DNA from: Gonium pectorale
Taxonomy: Eukaryota > Chlorophyta > Chlorophyceae > Chlamydomonadales > Volvocaceae
NCBI GenBank assembly: GCA_001584585.1
Contig: LSYV01000009.1
Coordinates: forward strand, 1,599,312-1,663,311
DNA: 64,000 bases
Direction of reading: 5' to 3'
Both the position numbers and the translations under genes were made by a program. This document shows, piece after piece, positions 52,401-64,000 of the stretch. The stretch's first letter is position 1. Each line of letters opens with the position of its first letter. A model generated the notes under the pieces. The model had not been told where the DNA came from. It saw nothing but the letters and a program-made list of their open reading frames with translations, and did no database searches.

Positions 52401-55400
52401 AAGCACAGCCTCAAGGTCTGTGCTGTGCCATTCGGCCCCGGCAGCGGCCGCGGCCGTGGCCGGCGCCGGCGTGGACGGCCCCCGGGCCGGCGCCGGCCGC
52501 CCTTCCAGCCTCGCCAGCGTGAAGCCGCAGCCCAGCAGCCCCGGCCCGCAGAACTCCGCCCATTGGGCGGCGCTGCCGAAGCGGAGGTACCCTTCAGCCC
52601 ACAGCACCGCCGGCACGCGCCGCCGGGAGAGGGCGGACCGCAGCGCCTCCAGCGCGTCGCCGAGCGCGGGGCCCGCCGGACCCGCCGCCGCAGCGCGCGA
52701 GGCTGCGAGCTGCGGGAAGCTGAGACCCAGGCACACGCCCTTGGCGCTGGGCACCGCAGCCCAGCCGGCGGGCGGAGCTGACGACGGGTCCGGTGGCGCT
52801 GATAGCGGCGGCGTCGGTTGGTCCGGGCCGTCAGTGGCAGTTGTGGTGGCTCTGGCGGCTGAGCCGTCTGGGCCATCCGTAGGCTTCGAGCCAGCGGCTG
52901 GTCGGCGCCGGCGGCTGGCGTTGCGCCTGGCAGAGCTGCCGTCGGCAGCGGTGGCATCCTCGCTGGCTTCATCCGCCGTTGCGGGCGCCGCTGCCGCCGG
53001 CTTCCGCGCCCGCTGCGACTGGCGCGTGTTGGGCGCCGCCTCCACAGCCTCGGGCGGCACCAGCACCCACACCAGCGCCTCGGCCCATTCCTGGGCGACC
53101 CGTGGGTCACGAGCCGCCAGGTGCGTGTGGTGCAGCAAATACGCCGCGTAGCCCACCAACGCAGCCGGGTGCAGCCCATCGCAGCCGCCCGGCGTTCCAT
53201 TTCCTGGTTCTGCCTCCACCACCGCCACAACCTGTTGCGCAGACTCGGCTGCTGCTGCCGTCTGCCCCTGCGCCATGGGCAGGGACTGCGCTGCCGCTGC
53301 AGCCGCTGCGGCCTGCTGCTGCGCCCGTCGCAGGGCGGGCAGCACGTGGCGGTTAATGACGTCAGCGGGCGCCAGCGGGGCCACCCCCAGGCGCGTCAGG
53401 CAGCGCAGGACACGGGCGCGGAGGGCGGGCGCGTCGCGTGTCGCGGCGTGCAGGCCTGTCGGGCGCGAGACGTGGTGCCAGGTCGGGGTGTGTGTGTGTG
53501 ATGGAGAAAGGGTATGAATAACAACGATCTGGGCGCCAGCAGCGTTTGTCCCGTAAGGGGGCGGCCGATCAACTTACTGGCACAAAGTTCAGTTCTAGAA
53601 CACGAGCAGAAAGGCGGGCAGTGTGCAGCGTCCAGCACTGGGCAGGCTGCACTATCGGCGTTTGTCCGACCCAGGAAACGCCATACCATTTACTAGTTGC
53701 CCCCTTGCCCTCCGTGAGTACGCTTTGCTATCGGCATCCTCACATTCCACAGAAACTATGCACGGTGCACTTGGGTAACGAGATATCGCTGATTCCTCAC
53801 GGCCTTGCACCAAAACCGCCACCGCCGCCACGGGCCCTCCAATCGTCCTCCAACCGCCCTCACCCTCCAGGTCCACCAGAGGCAGCTCCGCCTCAAAGCC
53901 GTACACGTAGCCACCCTCGCCCAGCAGCGACACACCCTGCCGCCGCCGCCGCCGCGATGGCGGAGGTGCCTCCACCGCCGCCGCAGCAACAGCAGCTGCT
54001 GACGGCACGGTCTTGGCCGTAAGGCCGCCGCTACCGCCGCCAGCAGTAGCAGAGGCGCGGCCGCCAGGCTCGGGCCCGCCTTCATTGGCGGCCTCCACAG
54101 CGGCGACCTCGACGGAGGGCATGAGAGCCTCGGCCGCCGGCGCCAGGCGGCCGCCCAGGAGCGGCACCAGAGGCAGGGACCGCAGCTCTGCCACCAGCGC
54201 CGAGAGGGAGGGGCCGGCGGGCCCGCGGCCCAGGGTAGGCGCGGCGGCGGCGGCTCGGGGCCCCGCGGCGTGCGAGTGTTGCAGCTGGTGGTCCGAGGCG
54301 GGACAGTTGGGGCGTGCAAGAGATCAGCGCCTAGCATGACGACGCTCGACAGCAGATTACAGTCCAAGTGACTACAATCTCGGAACCTGGGATTGCACAA
54401 CAACTCCAACAGCTGGCAGCAGGCCCCACATCCCACCGCAGATCCACCCACCTCTTGCTCCTCCAGCAACTCCTCCAGCGCCCCCAGCAGCGCCCAGCGC
54501 CACGAGCCCCCAGCAGCCTCCAGGTCGCCGGTCAATCGCTGCATGCCGCCTCCCCTTCCGCCAGAAGCCGCGTCCGCCCCAGAAAGCGCCTGCCAGTGCG
54601 GAAAGGGACGGGCAAGGCCGTGCCACGCAAATCTTACAGACTATCATTGCGGGCGAATGCAGACGAGCGCTACCGGGCGCTACAGCAAGCCAGGCTGCAA
54701 CAAGCGGTTTCAATTCAATAGGCCGAGTGGAAAGTCATTACGTCAGCTGTGGTTAAGTTCAGCAATGGCTAAGGCGGGTGTCACCTGCAGCGATGCGACC
54801 GCGTGGTGCGCGGAGAAGGCGGGCAGCCCCAGCGCCGCCAGCACTCCGGGCGGCGGCAGCAGCTCCGGATCCACGGCGGCGCCGGCCCCGTCCTCCTCCC
54901 CGCCGCCATCTGCATCGCCGCTCGTCTGGCCGAGCTCCGACCCGTCCCCGGTCGCCGCCAGCCCGGCCGCGGCGCGGGCTTCCTCCAGACCCAGCTCCGC
55001 GAGGCCGCTGGTGTCGGCGTACGCGAGGCCCGTGGCGGCCCGCAGCGCCCAGGGGGGCAGCAGGCGCCGCAGGGACTGCGGGCAGGCGGGGACGGCAGCA
55101 ACGGAGTAGCAGCAGGAGGCGCATGCGAGGAGGCGGCATATGCGCACACCGGCAGGCTGCGTAGGTCCCGTCAGGCGTATTGGCCATGGGTTCGTCTGCC
55201 GACGGCAGACACACACGGGTGTGCAACGGGTGTCGCACCCGGCCAGGGCATATGTTGATGTATAGTTGTGCACCAGGTCCCTCTCGCCTCACCTGGCTTG
55301 CGCCGACGGCGACTTGCGACGGGAGCAGCAACTCGCCCTCCGGCCCGCCCGCCGCCTGACCGTCCACGCCGCCCGCCGCTGCGCTGGCGCCCGCGGGCGC

Positions 55401-58400
55401 CGGCGCCAAGCACGGGGTGGCCCGCAGTGCGGCCGCCGTTGCCGCCAGCACAGACCGCAGGAAAGGCAGCACGGCGCCGCCGAGGGCGCTGCCGGCGCGC
55501 CCCCCGGATCCCCCGGCGTGCGGGACGTAGCGAAGCCATCCTCCGCGTCGGAGGGCCGGGACCAGGCCCGTGCCGGTCCGCACCGCGGACAGGAACGCCG
55601 CGGGTACCTGGCGCGCGCAAGGGGCAGGGTTGAAGACGGGGCAGTGACGGCATCGGCGCTGCGTGTGTGGGCTGAGCGTGCCAAGTGCGCAGTCGCACAC
55701 GGCCAGGGCTACCGCGTCCAAAACCTCTCTACTTCTGGCAGACGGACGGAGCCAGGGAGCGAGTCCGGCCCCTTGCCAATGGCAGCGCCCAGCGCACCGC
55801 ACCTGGTCCCTCAGCATCTGGTTCCACGCCTCGCCCGAGCTGATGTCCTCACGGCTGGACGGCACCATCCAGTCAGCCTGTCAAGGGGGAGGGGGAAAGA
55901 GGAGATGGGGGGAGACGAGCAAGGAAAGATGGGCCGCGCCGGTCGCCCCCCTTGAGCAGTATCACTTCACGCGAGGGTTCCCTACCCGTGTCGGGATCCC
56001 TAACACGCAACGTCCTCCTCAGCACAGCGGCTGACCGCTGAACGCACCAACACCCAACACGCACACACCTGCAAGTCGAACGGCAGACCCGAGGGCCGCA
56101 GCGGCAGCGTAGCGAACACCTGGCAGCAGTGCTCCAGCGGACCGAGGCCCCGCGGGCCAGCGACCCTATCCACGTCGCCGTCGCCGTTGGCACCGTTGGT
56201 GCCGGCGCCAGCCGCAGCAGCCCCAGTGGCTGCGGTTGCGTTCACTTTGGGAGGCAGCGGTAGCGCCACCTTGACCGTGGCGGACGGGGGACGGACGGCG
56301 CCGGGCCCCGACCCGCGGGTCACCAGGGGCGGCGCCAGTGTGGTGCCGCCCACCACCCACACGTGCACGCTCTCGCGCAGGGGCGCGCCGCGGCCCGAGG
56401 GCGCGGCGCCACCGGCCGTCGAGGGCGCCAGCGCGTCCACGCGCCAGGTCACCTGGGTGGCGCAGAGGCGTTCGGGGCGGGCGCGCATGGGAAAGGACGC
56501 CGACAAGCAGGCGGCGGGCAGCGGGCCTTATGCAATAACGGCACCGGATGCGAGCTCAGAACAAGTACTGGTTGTAAGCTTGGTGTGCCGCAATGTCCGC
56601 CCACGGCCTAAGCGATGGGGGAGCTCTCGACGCGGGCGCCACACCCCCTGACCGCCGCCATGCAAGCCGCAGCGAGGGCCAAACGAGTTTGGGGCATGCA
56701 TCCACTGTAGGGGTAGTGGCCACTGAGCCGGCCCATGAGGCCGTCCACAACCCCGCAGCCCGTCTGGCTCTTTTCTTACGAGGTCCGAGCCCGCTCCGCC
56801 CCGCCCCACCTGGACCACCGCGCCCCCCTCGCGGTCCTCCCGCCGCAGCGTGTGCACTACGCCGCCCAGCTCGTCGTGCAGCACCAGCACCCGGAGCCGC
56901 CGCAGGAACAGCAGCAGACCCGGGCCCAGGAAGTCCAGCAGCCCAGACGCCAGGTCGCGCCAGCGCGGCGCACCTGGGGCCGGCGGCCCGGCCCCCGGCG
57001 GCCCCGGCGGCCCTGATGCCTGGGGCCCGTTCGCTCCTTCGGGCTGCAGCAGGCGCGGCGCCGCGGGCAGCAGCAGCACGGTGCCCCAGCCCGAGGCCGG
57101 CGGCGGTGGCGGCTGAGGCTGAGGAAGGCCCGGCTCGCCGGCCTGGGCCGTCTGCAGTGACTTGTGCTGCGGCAGCACGTAGCCGAGGCCGCTGGGGTCC
57201 TGCAGCCAGCGAGTGGACGGGGTGCGCCCGCGGCAACTTGGGCGGCTAGGATTACTGGACGCGGTACACAGAGGTCAGGAAACGGGAACAGCATGGCCCC
57301 GGAGTGGGAGGGCAGCCGGGCACAAGCAGGATCGCGCATGCCTCGTGCGTACGCGGCGGGACTCCTAGGCCACCCCTCCGACTGTCCCCTCGCGGCGACA
57401 TGTACCAGCAGCATTGCGAGCTGCCGAAACGGCAGTTTCTAGCTAACAACTGGGCAAATCGCAAGACGCGTCCGCTCCCCCAAGTGGCAGCCTGAGCCTA
57501 GTGCAGACCCGGAAGAGGCCGCCCCCCACCTGCAGGCATCTTGACAAACCGCTATGCTCATACCGCCCCAACATACAGACACACACACCTGTGCGTCGAA
57601 CCCGAAGGAGAAGCCGTTGGAGTGGATGGCGGGGGCGTCCGAGATGGCGAAAACGCTCTTGAAGCCGATGCCCTTCTCGCCCGTCTGCTGCCGCTCCTGC
57701 TGCGGAGGCACCGCGTCACGCGGGGTGGCGCTTGCGGCGATGCCCGCCTTTGGCGGTGGCTGCGCTGTGGCCTCCGGCGACGGCACTGGCGGGTGCGGCT
57801 TGGCGGCCTTGGACGAGGCGCCGACGTCGCACAGGGCGCGGACGTCGGCCTCGCTGAAACCAATCTGCAGGGCAGGGGCGCGGGGGGTGGGGCCTTGGCA
57901 GCGCGGCCATGCTCCAAGGTATAGGTTCATACATGATACTGGTAGCACCCAGGGATATGTGACAGCAAACGAAGCTGCCTGACCACTTGCTGTTGCTGTT
58001 TATGGGCACAGTCCCGCAGTCACCAGGAGGATATCACGCTGCGGTAACCGGGCTCTGTAGCTCCTCTCCTCTTCCCAGCGAGGTTACGCGTGTGAGTCAT
58101 TCCACAGCGCTTCATTGCACGTCGGCTTCCCCATACAAATTAGTTTGCCTCCCTTACCAGACCCACCCACACCCTCGCCGCACCTCGTTACACCCGAGGG
58201 CCAGGCCCGTGGGTCCCAACCGGAGGGCGAGGGTTGGCTCTTCGCCGAAGGAGGCAAGCTCCGGAGGATACCTGTCGGGCGCGGAGCACGCAACTTGTTG
58301 GGGCGGTTGAAAGAACGCGCAACTTCCGCCTAAGATAGGCACCGGTAAGCTTTGAAACGCACTTTCAGAAAACAGACACGTTGCTCGCCCCTCCGCAGCG

Positions 58401-61400
58401 CCCCTGGCGCCTGGCCCTCTCCTACATGTCCTCGACCCAAAGAACTGTTGGGAGGCACGCTCACACCGACACCGACACCGACGAGCGCAGACGTCTGAGC
58501 GTCAACCTGTGCCCCCATGTGTGGCCCGCGTCCACTCCGCCAGCATTCCCCCATCCCTCTATGTAGACACTTTACAGCATTGAGGCGGTCTTGCCTTGCT
58601 TCCGGATGATACCTCCCTAGATCAGCGTCAGCCCGAACATCTAGACACGAAACATTCACAATCATACACGAGCATACACAAACACACACACAAACAAACG
58701 CAACAAAATGCACACATGTTTATACACAAACACACAGACACACAGACATGTATGCGCACATCCGCACCTGCAGTCGTCCGCGTTCTGCACCAGCTCCAGC
58801 AGCAGATGCCCCGGGCTGCCGTACAGCTCAGCCGCCAGGCGCGCCAGCGAGCGCTGCAGCCGCCGCGACTGCGCCGACAGCACCGCCAGCAGCTCCGGCG
58901 GGGCGGCCAGGCCCACGCCAAACTCCTGCGGACGTTTGCGGGGCGGGGGATGGAGAGGACGGGGCTGGGCGCAGGACGCCAGCGCGCATGCCGCAGCTCT
59001 TAACCCCGAAAGAGCGATGCTGTTCTTTGTACTGGCTGCAGCACCGGACCGACCCGACCGGGACAGCGAGCCGGGGCGCCGTTGCCTCAGGCTGATACCC
59101 CTCTCCCCTTGTTGGGCAAGCACACAACAGGTGCAGAGCTGGACCCACTCGCCCCATTCACCAAGTCGTATCCCACCCCCAGCCCCTTGTCTGGTAGCAG
59201 AACTGAGTGCTCCCCAGCTGCCAGTCAGCCCTGCCCCGGGTTGAGGCCCCGGGGAGCAAAGTCACAGCGCGCCCACCTTCTGCCGGATGCTCTCCAGCAC
59301 CTCCCTCGCCCGCTCGACGCTGACGCGGCCCCTCAGCCGCCACGCCGGCAGCGCCCCCGCAAGCGCGCCACCGCCGCCATCGCCGCTGCCAGCCCTCGGC
59401 ACTGACGCCGCATCTCCCTCGGCGGCAGCTGCACTGCCTCCTGCGCTGTCAGCGGCCGCACCGGGCACTGGCGGCTGCAGACCGGCGCTGAGGAGCACGT
59501 GGGGCTCAGACGCGGGGACAGCACTGCAGGCGCTCCCGGAGGGAGGGCGCCGTTGCGGTGGCACGAGCACAATCTCGTCCTCCCCGTCATCGCCGCCGTC
59601 GGCGTTAGACCGCCTGCCCCCTTCAACCGCCTCCTCGCCAGCAGCGGCCCCTGGTGTCAGTGTCGAGCCAAGGGCCGGCCGCGGCGGTGCCACGAGGCGC
59701 CGCAGTCGTGACTCCGCGCCCCGCTGCAGAGAGCCGCAGCCCGCATGGCGGCCCAGCCGCCACAGCGCCGCCAGCGCGCCACAGCGCAGCGGCTCCGGCA
59801 GCCCCGCGGCCCGCTCAGCGGCGTCTACCGCCGCCGAGCCCCCACCCTCCTCCGGGCCCGCACCTCCGTTTGGCTCGATCGCCGCCCGCAGGCGGGGCGG
59901 CAGGAGCAGCTGCAGCAGGACGCCGCAGCGCAGCAGCGCCGCGGGCAACGTCAGCGCGACCCCAAGGCAGTAGCTCCCCAGCCGCCGCACCAGGGCGTCC
60001 TCGCCGGCCGCCCCGGCCTGGGACGCCGGGTGCGTGGTCGTCTCTGCCCCGCTGTCTAGGGCCTCCGCCACCGCCGCCTCGGCGCGCGCCCGCAGCAGCT
60101 GCAGCGGCAGAGCGCCCAGCCCGCCGGCCCCTGCCAGCAGGCCCAGGAGGGACCGCACCGCAGAGGGCCCGTCCAATCGCGCCAGCGCCTGTGAATCGCG
60201 TCGTGGGAAGGGGCGGCACGCAAGAAGGCATTGAAATGCGGGAGAGCGATTTACTAGCGTCGAGGAGCCCTTCCAGTCGCGACAAAGCATGTAAGTAGTG
60301 AGGGGGAAACCCATGGAAGCGGGCGTGTGCGGAAGCACTCGGCACTGGGAGCCCAACGGGAATGCACCGTGTGCAATGGAGCGACTCCGCGCGACGACTC
60401 CGAAGCCCCCCCTCTCGCGCACGTCGGCCGCAGGCCCTCCGCGCCACACGGTAGCAGTCGCCAGCTGACATCATACCCGCTTCCTGCTTGAACGCACCGA
60501 CACGCACCTCTGCGAAGCTGGAGCTGCTGGCCGCGGGGTCCACCGCCAGCGCGCCCCCCAAGCCCAGCCCGCCAGGTAGCGCCAGCACCGCCGTCGGGCC
60601 GGCGGCAGCGCCGCGCAACGCCAGGACCGAGGCCGCCGCTGCGCCGCTGAACCCGGCCCCGACGCCGCCTGCCGCCAGCGGACCCAGCACCTCGAGCGGC
60701 ATTACAGCCTCGCCGCCGCTGCGGGCAGTCGGGTTCCGCCCCGGGACGGTCCGCTCCGCTGGGAGCGCCGCATCCAGCATAGCCGTCAGCTCCACCTCCT
60801 CGTCCTCGCGATCCATCCCGGCGCCCACCGCCGCTGCGCCGCTGGCAGCGTCACCAGCGCCTCCGCCACCGGCTAGCAACGCCTGCAGGAAGAGCGGCGC
60901 GCCGCCGCAAGTCCCGATTCCGTCATCATCGCCGTCGGCCGCAGCGGCCAGCAGCTCCTCCACCGACCCGTGGGTCGTGAGGTCACGGAAACTCGCCGCG
61001 CCAAACTGCCGGCAGGCAGCCGCCTCCACAGCCGCGAGCAGCGCTGCCCGCTCCGGCTCTGGGCCTGCCGCCAGGGGCAGCGACCCAGCGTCCTCCAGCC
61101 CCTGACCCGGATGCCCGGGCTCCGCCAGGGCGTCCGCCGCCGCCGCCGCCGCTGCCTCCGCCGCAACCACTGCTTGACGGCAGAAGGCCACCAAGTGGGA
61201 CGCCAACAGCGGGCTGCCGGGGCCGCTCGGCGTCGTGCCTTTCTGGGCCGCCACCGCCGCCAACTGCGCAGCGGCCGGGTCTGAAGCACCGCCGGCGTTG
61301 GCTGCCGCTGCCACCGCCTCCGCCTCCGCCGAGGCAGCAGCGGTGGGCGGCTGCGCTTGAGGCTGCTGCGGCTCAATGGTCTCAGCCCCCGGAGCCGGCT

Positions 61401-62685
61401 GCCCGGAGCTGTCGTTCTGCTTCACCCGCTCCCGCTCCCGCTCTTGCTGCTGCGCTTCCTGTCTCCCTTCAGCGTCACGCAGCCCCACAACCAGATTGCA
61501 GGCTCGCTCGAACATGTCTGCGCGCACCAGGCGGGTGGGGGAAGTGGAGGGGGCATCGTGCGTTTGAACACACACGTGGGCAGCACGCGTCCAAGAGCAC
61601 CCTGCCCACGACATGGCCTGGGATTGGTGAGAGTACTGCAGCGTTAGCACTCTGCAGGACCCCACAAGACCACACTGAGCCTCATCCGATCGACGCTGTA
61701 AAGGAACACGACGATGTTGGGTGGATTGCTCTCAAACCCATAAATCCCAAATGCAATACCCCTCAAATCGCGATGCTCAGCCGCCGAACGGCGTGCGGCC
61801 ATATCTCAAGCGGGCGAAGTCCACACAGGTCAACGTCGAGCCGACCCCCCGCTCGAGTCCCTTGCAAAAAGCCCCCAGGCGTCGCGCCATGCCCATGGCG
61901 GATGCTACAAAGACCGGTAGTACGGCACGAAAGAAGCGCCCCGCCGCCTCGCTTGCAAGGCACCCCCTGCGCGTCATCCCTGCTCCCGGGGTATTGCGGC
62001 CGGGATGCAACGCACCATGCACTTCAGCGTCCGCCTCGGCAAGCAGCGGCAACAGCCCGCCAACGCCAAGGCCCCGGGCCGCGGCAGGCGCCCCCGGCAC
62101 CGCCGCTCCCTTAGCCGCTGCCGCAGCGTCCAGAGCGGTGCGCCGCGCCGCCGACACCTCAGACACCAGCGGCGCGGCCGGCGGCGGCGGCGGCAGCTCA
62201 TCCAGATGCAGCGCCCGGGTCACAGCGTCCTCCAGCGTCAGCAGCAGCTCCCGCACGGAGCGGGGGAGTGGCCCTTGGGTCACCACGTCGGCAGACGGCC
62301 TCTGCGCTCCGCTACCCGCTGCAACCGGCTTGCTGGCGGCCGCGGCCGGCTCCGCTATCGCCCCCACCATGCCGGGGCCACGAGACGCCGCCAGAGCTGT
62401 CGAGGGGGTGCTTACGCCACTCGCCCCTCCAGGCATTGCGTCGCCACGCACTGGTGCGCCGTCTTCTGCCGTGGCGCGTTGGTCGGCCGTTGCCTTCTCC
62501 AGCCTCCCCAGCAAGTATGCCAGCGCGACCCGCAGCTCCGCCAGCTGGGAGGTGCGGCTGGGCGGCGGCGCGTCCAGGCTAGTGCAGGGGTGCACGCCGG
62601 GCGCCTGAGGAGCGGGCAGGGCGGGTGGTGGAGAGGTGGGAGGACGGGGGAGGCTCTTGGAAGCTCGTAAAGCCGAGGGTGCCAT
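46491..62685 (-). CDS. Giant NO VEIN-like protein: GHKL ATPase domain plus C-terminal DUF3883
   Basis: Exons read on the minus strand: 62685-about 61800 (N-terminal, donor uncertain), 61517-60508, 60188-59277, 58925-58768, 58271-58184, 57864-57589, about 57245-56810, 56452-56069, 55877-55803, 55607-55293, 55075-54785, 54538-54452, 54281-53864, 53455-51064, 50806-49558, 49359-49145, 48913-48062, 47883-47759, 47567-47428, 47134-47024, 46565-46491. Phases agree except at the first and the 57.6/57.2 kb junctions. More than 3,200 residues. The ATPase part has LLLELVQNADDCR, IGFSEADVRALCDVG and GEKGIGFKSVF, then NAPAIHSNGF-like sequence, and ADWMVPSSREDISSGEAWNQ. This matches plant NO VEIN and the sacsin repeat. 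The C-terminus has EAVGRWGEQYVA, VVEWVNARDE, PYDVVV and FVEVKATSS, then VSHREWLFAQQ: DUF3883, a PD-(D/E)XK-type fold. Much of the rest is Ala/Gly-rich low complexity. Arabidopsis NO VEIN is a nuclear development factor of about 2,700 residues. The biochemical role is unknown. The ATG at 62685 is a guess. Confidence 0.82.
46880..46984. repeat. 35-bp minisatellite, three copies, in the NO VEIN-like gene
   Basis: Three consecutive imperfect copies of a pyrimidine-rich 35-base unit (TCCCTCTGTGC...CCCACACGTCCATTCCC). It lies in the intron between the exons at 47024 and 46565, on the side where the minus-strand transcript reads as purine-rich. Confidence 0.7.
58679..58748. repeat. CA-rich simple sequence in a NO VEIN-like intron
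   Basis: Clusters of (CA)n with ACAAACAC variants, about 70 bases, just downstream (on the minus strand) of the exon that ends at 58768. The corresponding transcript strand is GT-rich immediately after the donor site. Confidence 0.65.
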
Positions 62686-63330
62686 GGTGTAAGGACTTGG
62701 GAGTCGTGAGGTGTGCGAAGGTGTTTGCGGGGCCCCGGCGCCAGCTGGCGCGCCCTGACGCACGCGAGGCAGCGCATGCGGAGCACATGAAGCGGTTCAG
62801 GGGAGGCCGCACCGCTCAGGGCTACGGCTTTGCGTGCACGGCACGCGAAGCGAGCGGTGACTTGCCACGGACCTTCAAGGAAGGAAGCGACCAAAAGGCG
62901 TCACTCGGCACTTCCCTCATCGGATGGCATGTGAGGTGTGACAGGCGTCGCACTGGCGTGCGACTGAGTATCCTAGGACTGTGGAGCGGGCACGGCAAGC
63001 CCTTGTGCGTGTCGAGTTCTCGGGTCACACAGGTGCTGCCGTACGAGGACGCGATCCAGATCGGGTGCAGCATCGCATGTTCCCCGCCGTACGTGACCCC
63101 AGGGCTCGGGCCCCTGCGGCGACGTTACGCGGGGGGTGGGCTTGGGCGGGGCGAGCACAGCCCGAACCCGGACCTCTCCTCACATTCCCCTGCCCCTGTC
63201 GCGCACCGCACCACGGGTCCCCGTCCTTTCCAGTTCAACATCCGAGCCCAGGTCGCTTACCGCACCCAGCGCCCGGTGCGGGCCGCCCCATGCCCAGTGC
63301 AACCCCCATCTCGGAATGCCGCTACCCTAC
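62686..63330. other. Uncertain; possible 5' exons of a minus-strand gene
   Basis: No confident exon. A minus-strand open stretch at about 62822-63110 (ending at a CCGCAG acceptor-like site) shows no family signature. The upstream exons that would connect 63331-63459 to the large gene could be here. Confidence 0.3.
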
Positions 63331-63459
63331 CAGGAGGGCAGAGGTCGCCTGCCGCCACCACAGAACCCGCCGCGGGCCCCCGCGGCGGCCCGGTCCGTAC
63401 ACGTCCTCCGACTCCACCGCGCCCTGCAGCAGCAGCGCGACCACCACTTCGGCGCACAC
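63331..63459 (-). CDS. Isolated minus-strand coding exon, gene unknown
   Basis: The acceptor GGCCGCACAG precedes 63459 and the donor GTAGGG follows 63331. Between them lie exactly 43 codons without a stop. The peptide begins VCAEVVVALLLQGAVESED and ends RRVLWWRQATSALL, with good algal codon bias (mostly G or C at third positions). It could be an upstream exon of the NO VEIN-like gene or the tail of another gene beginning outside the window. I recognise no domain. Confidence 0.4.
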
Positions 63460-63739
63460 CTGTGCGGCCAGGGGGGCGCGGAGGGGAGGGCGGCGTAAAC
63501 ACAAGCGGCTTAAACCAAGCACAATGCATTGGACCAAAAGCGGTAATCCCGACCGAGGGGGGTGCACGGGGCGCGTATGGGCTACATACGCGGGGCTCTA
63601 GAACCGGGAGGAGCTGCAATGGGCGCTTCTGGCACTGGCAGGCGGCCACAGGGATTGAGGGTGCGTTCTTGGCCCCACCCGGAAAGCACTCGCGGGAGGA
63701 CAAAGCGTGTGCGCGCACGTACAGGTGCTGTGAAAGGGC

Positions 63740-63896
63740 GGGCATGGGGCATGGGGCATGGGGCATGGGGCATGGGGCATGGGGCACGGGGCGATGGGGC
63801 ATGGGGCATGGGGCATGGGGCATGGGGCATGGGGCATGGGGCATGGGGCATGGGGCATGGGGCATGGGGCACGGGGCATGGGGCATGGGGCATGGA
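63740..63896. repeat. Heptanucleotide minisatellite (GGGGCAT)n
   Basis: About 22 tandem copies of GGGGCAT, with two variant units (one CACGGGG and one carrying an extra CGATG). Because 7 is not divisible by 3, all frames stay open and read as a heptapeptide repeat (MPHAPCP on the minus strand, AWGMGHG on the plus strand). The long ORFs through it are therefore artefacts. Confidence 0.95.
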
Positions 63897-64000
63897 TCAG
63901 GCTTAAGGCTGCAGCAACCCGCCGACCGCTCAGCCGCGCGCGCCCGCACGACCATCCCACCCCCCCGCTCCCCCCGGCCCCCGGCCCCCGCGCCGCACCC
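63897..64000. other. GC-rich window end, nothing assigned
   Basis: Short C-rich sequence after the minisatellite, cut by the end of the window. No feature can be supported. Confidence 0.5.

Noticed and set aside
51700..53151. 483-codon plus-strand ORF
   Set aside because: It is the antisense shadow of the large NO VEIN-like exon (53455-51064). It is Ala/Ser/Pro-rich from GC bias and has no motif, while the minus strand has phase-consistent splice sites.
63740..63896. CRISPR-like array
   Set aside because: The unit is seven bases with no spacers. It is a simple minisatellite in a eukaryotic genome.

Overview
The window looks like nuclear DNA of a chlorophycean green alga, probably volvocine or a close relative. 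The DNA is very GC-rich, with many short coding exons joined by GT-AG introns of about 100-1,100 bases. Coding sequence is rich in Ala, Gly and Pro, and one secreted protein carries (Ser)Pro-rich linkers of the kind seen in algal wall and matrix proteins. I saw no bacterial operons, Shine-Dalgarno signals or tRNA/rRNA genes. Exon coordinates below were read by hand from splice sites, reading-phase agreement and family conservation. They are predictions, not transcript-supported models. The species cannot be fixed from the sequence alone.

Plus-strand half (1-33.2 kb): a protein-kinase-like gene with two frameshifts (about 1.9-4.5 kb); a DEAH-box RNA helicase of the DHX33/RID1 type (6.9-13.4 kb); a large modular family-9 glycoside hydrolase (endoglucanase) with an Ig-like domain, a PKD domain, three LamG-like domains and proline-rich linkers (14.9-26.3 kb, 26 exons, about 1,862 residues); a repeat-rich stretch with an assembly gap (26.3-30.5 kb); and a spastin-type AAA ATPase with an MIT-like segment (30.5-33.2 kb).

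Minus-strand half (34.4-62.7 kb): a TM0106-type RecB-like nuclease fused to a superfamily 1 helicase (34.5-41.0 kb, about 1,750 residues); an F-box/ankyrin-like protein (42.9-45.2 kb); and a very large NO VEIN-like protein with a GHKL (HSP90-like) ATPase domain and a C-terminal DUF3883 domain (46.5 to at least 62.7 kb, at least 21 exons, more than 3,200 residues). One further minus-strand exon lies at 63.3-63.5 kb, before a 7-base minisatellite. The spastin-type gene and the nuclease-helicase gene converge.

The genes do not form one pathway. They cover RNA processing (DEAH helicase), microtubule severing (spastin), extracellular glucan modification (GH9) and two large NTPases that each carry a PD-(D/E)XK-type motif. 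The two most notable observations concern different things. One is an assembly artefact: a residual loxP mate-pair linker with a misplaced copy of sequence from 6.2 kb away, inside the helicase gene. The other is the pair of large nuclease-like NTPase genes, whose architectures are better known from bacterial defence and repair proteins. The last intron of the GH9 gene also holds a short inverted-repeat transposon with a target-site duplication and a separate 122-bp-arm hairpin.
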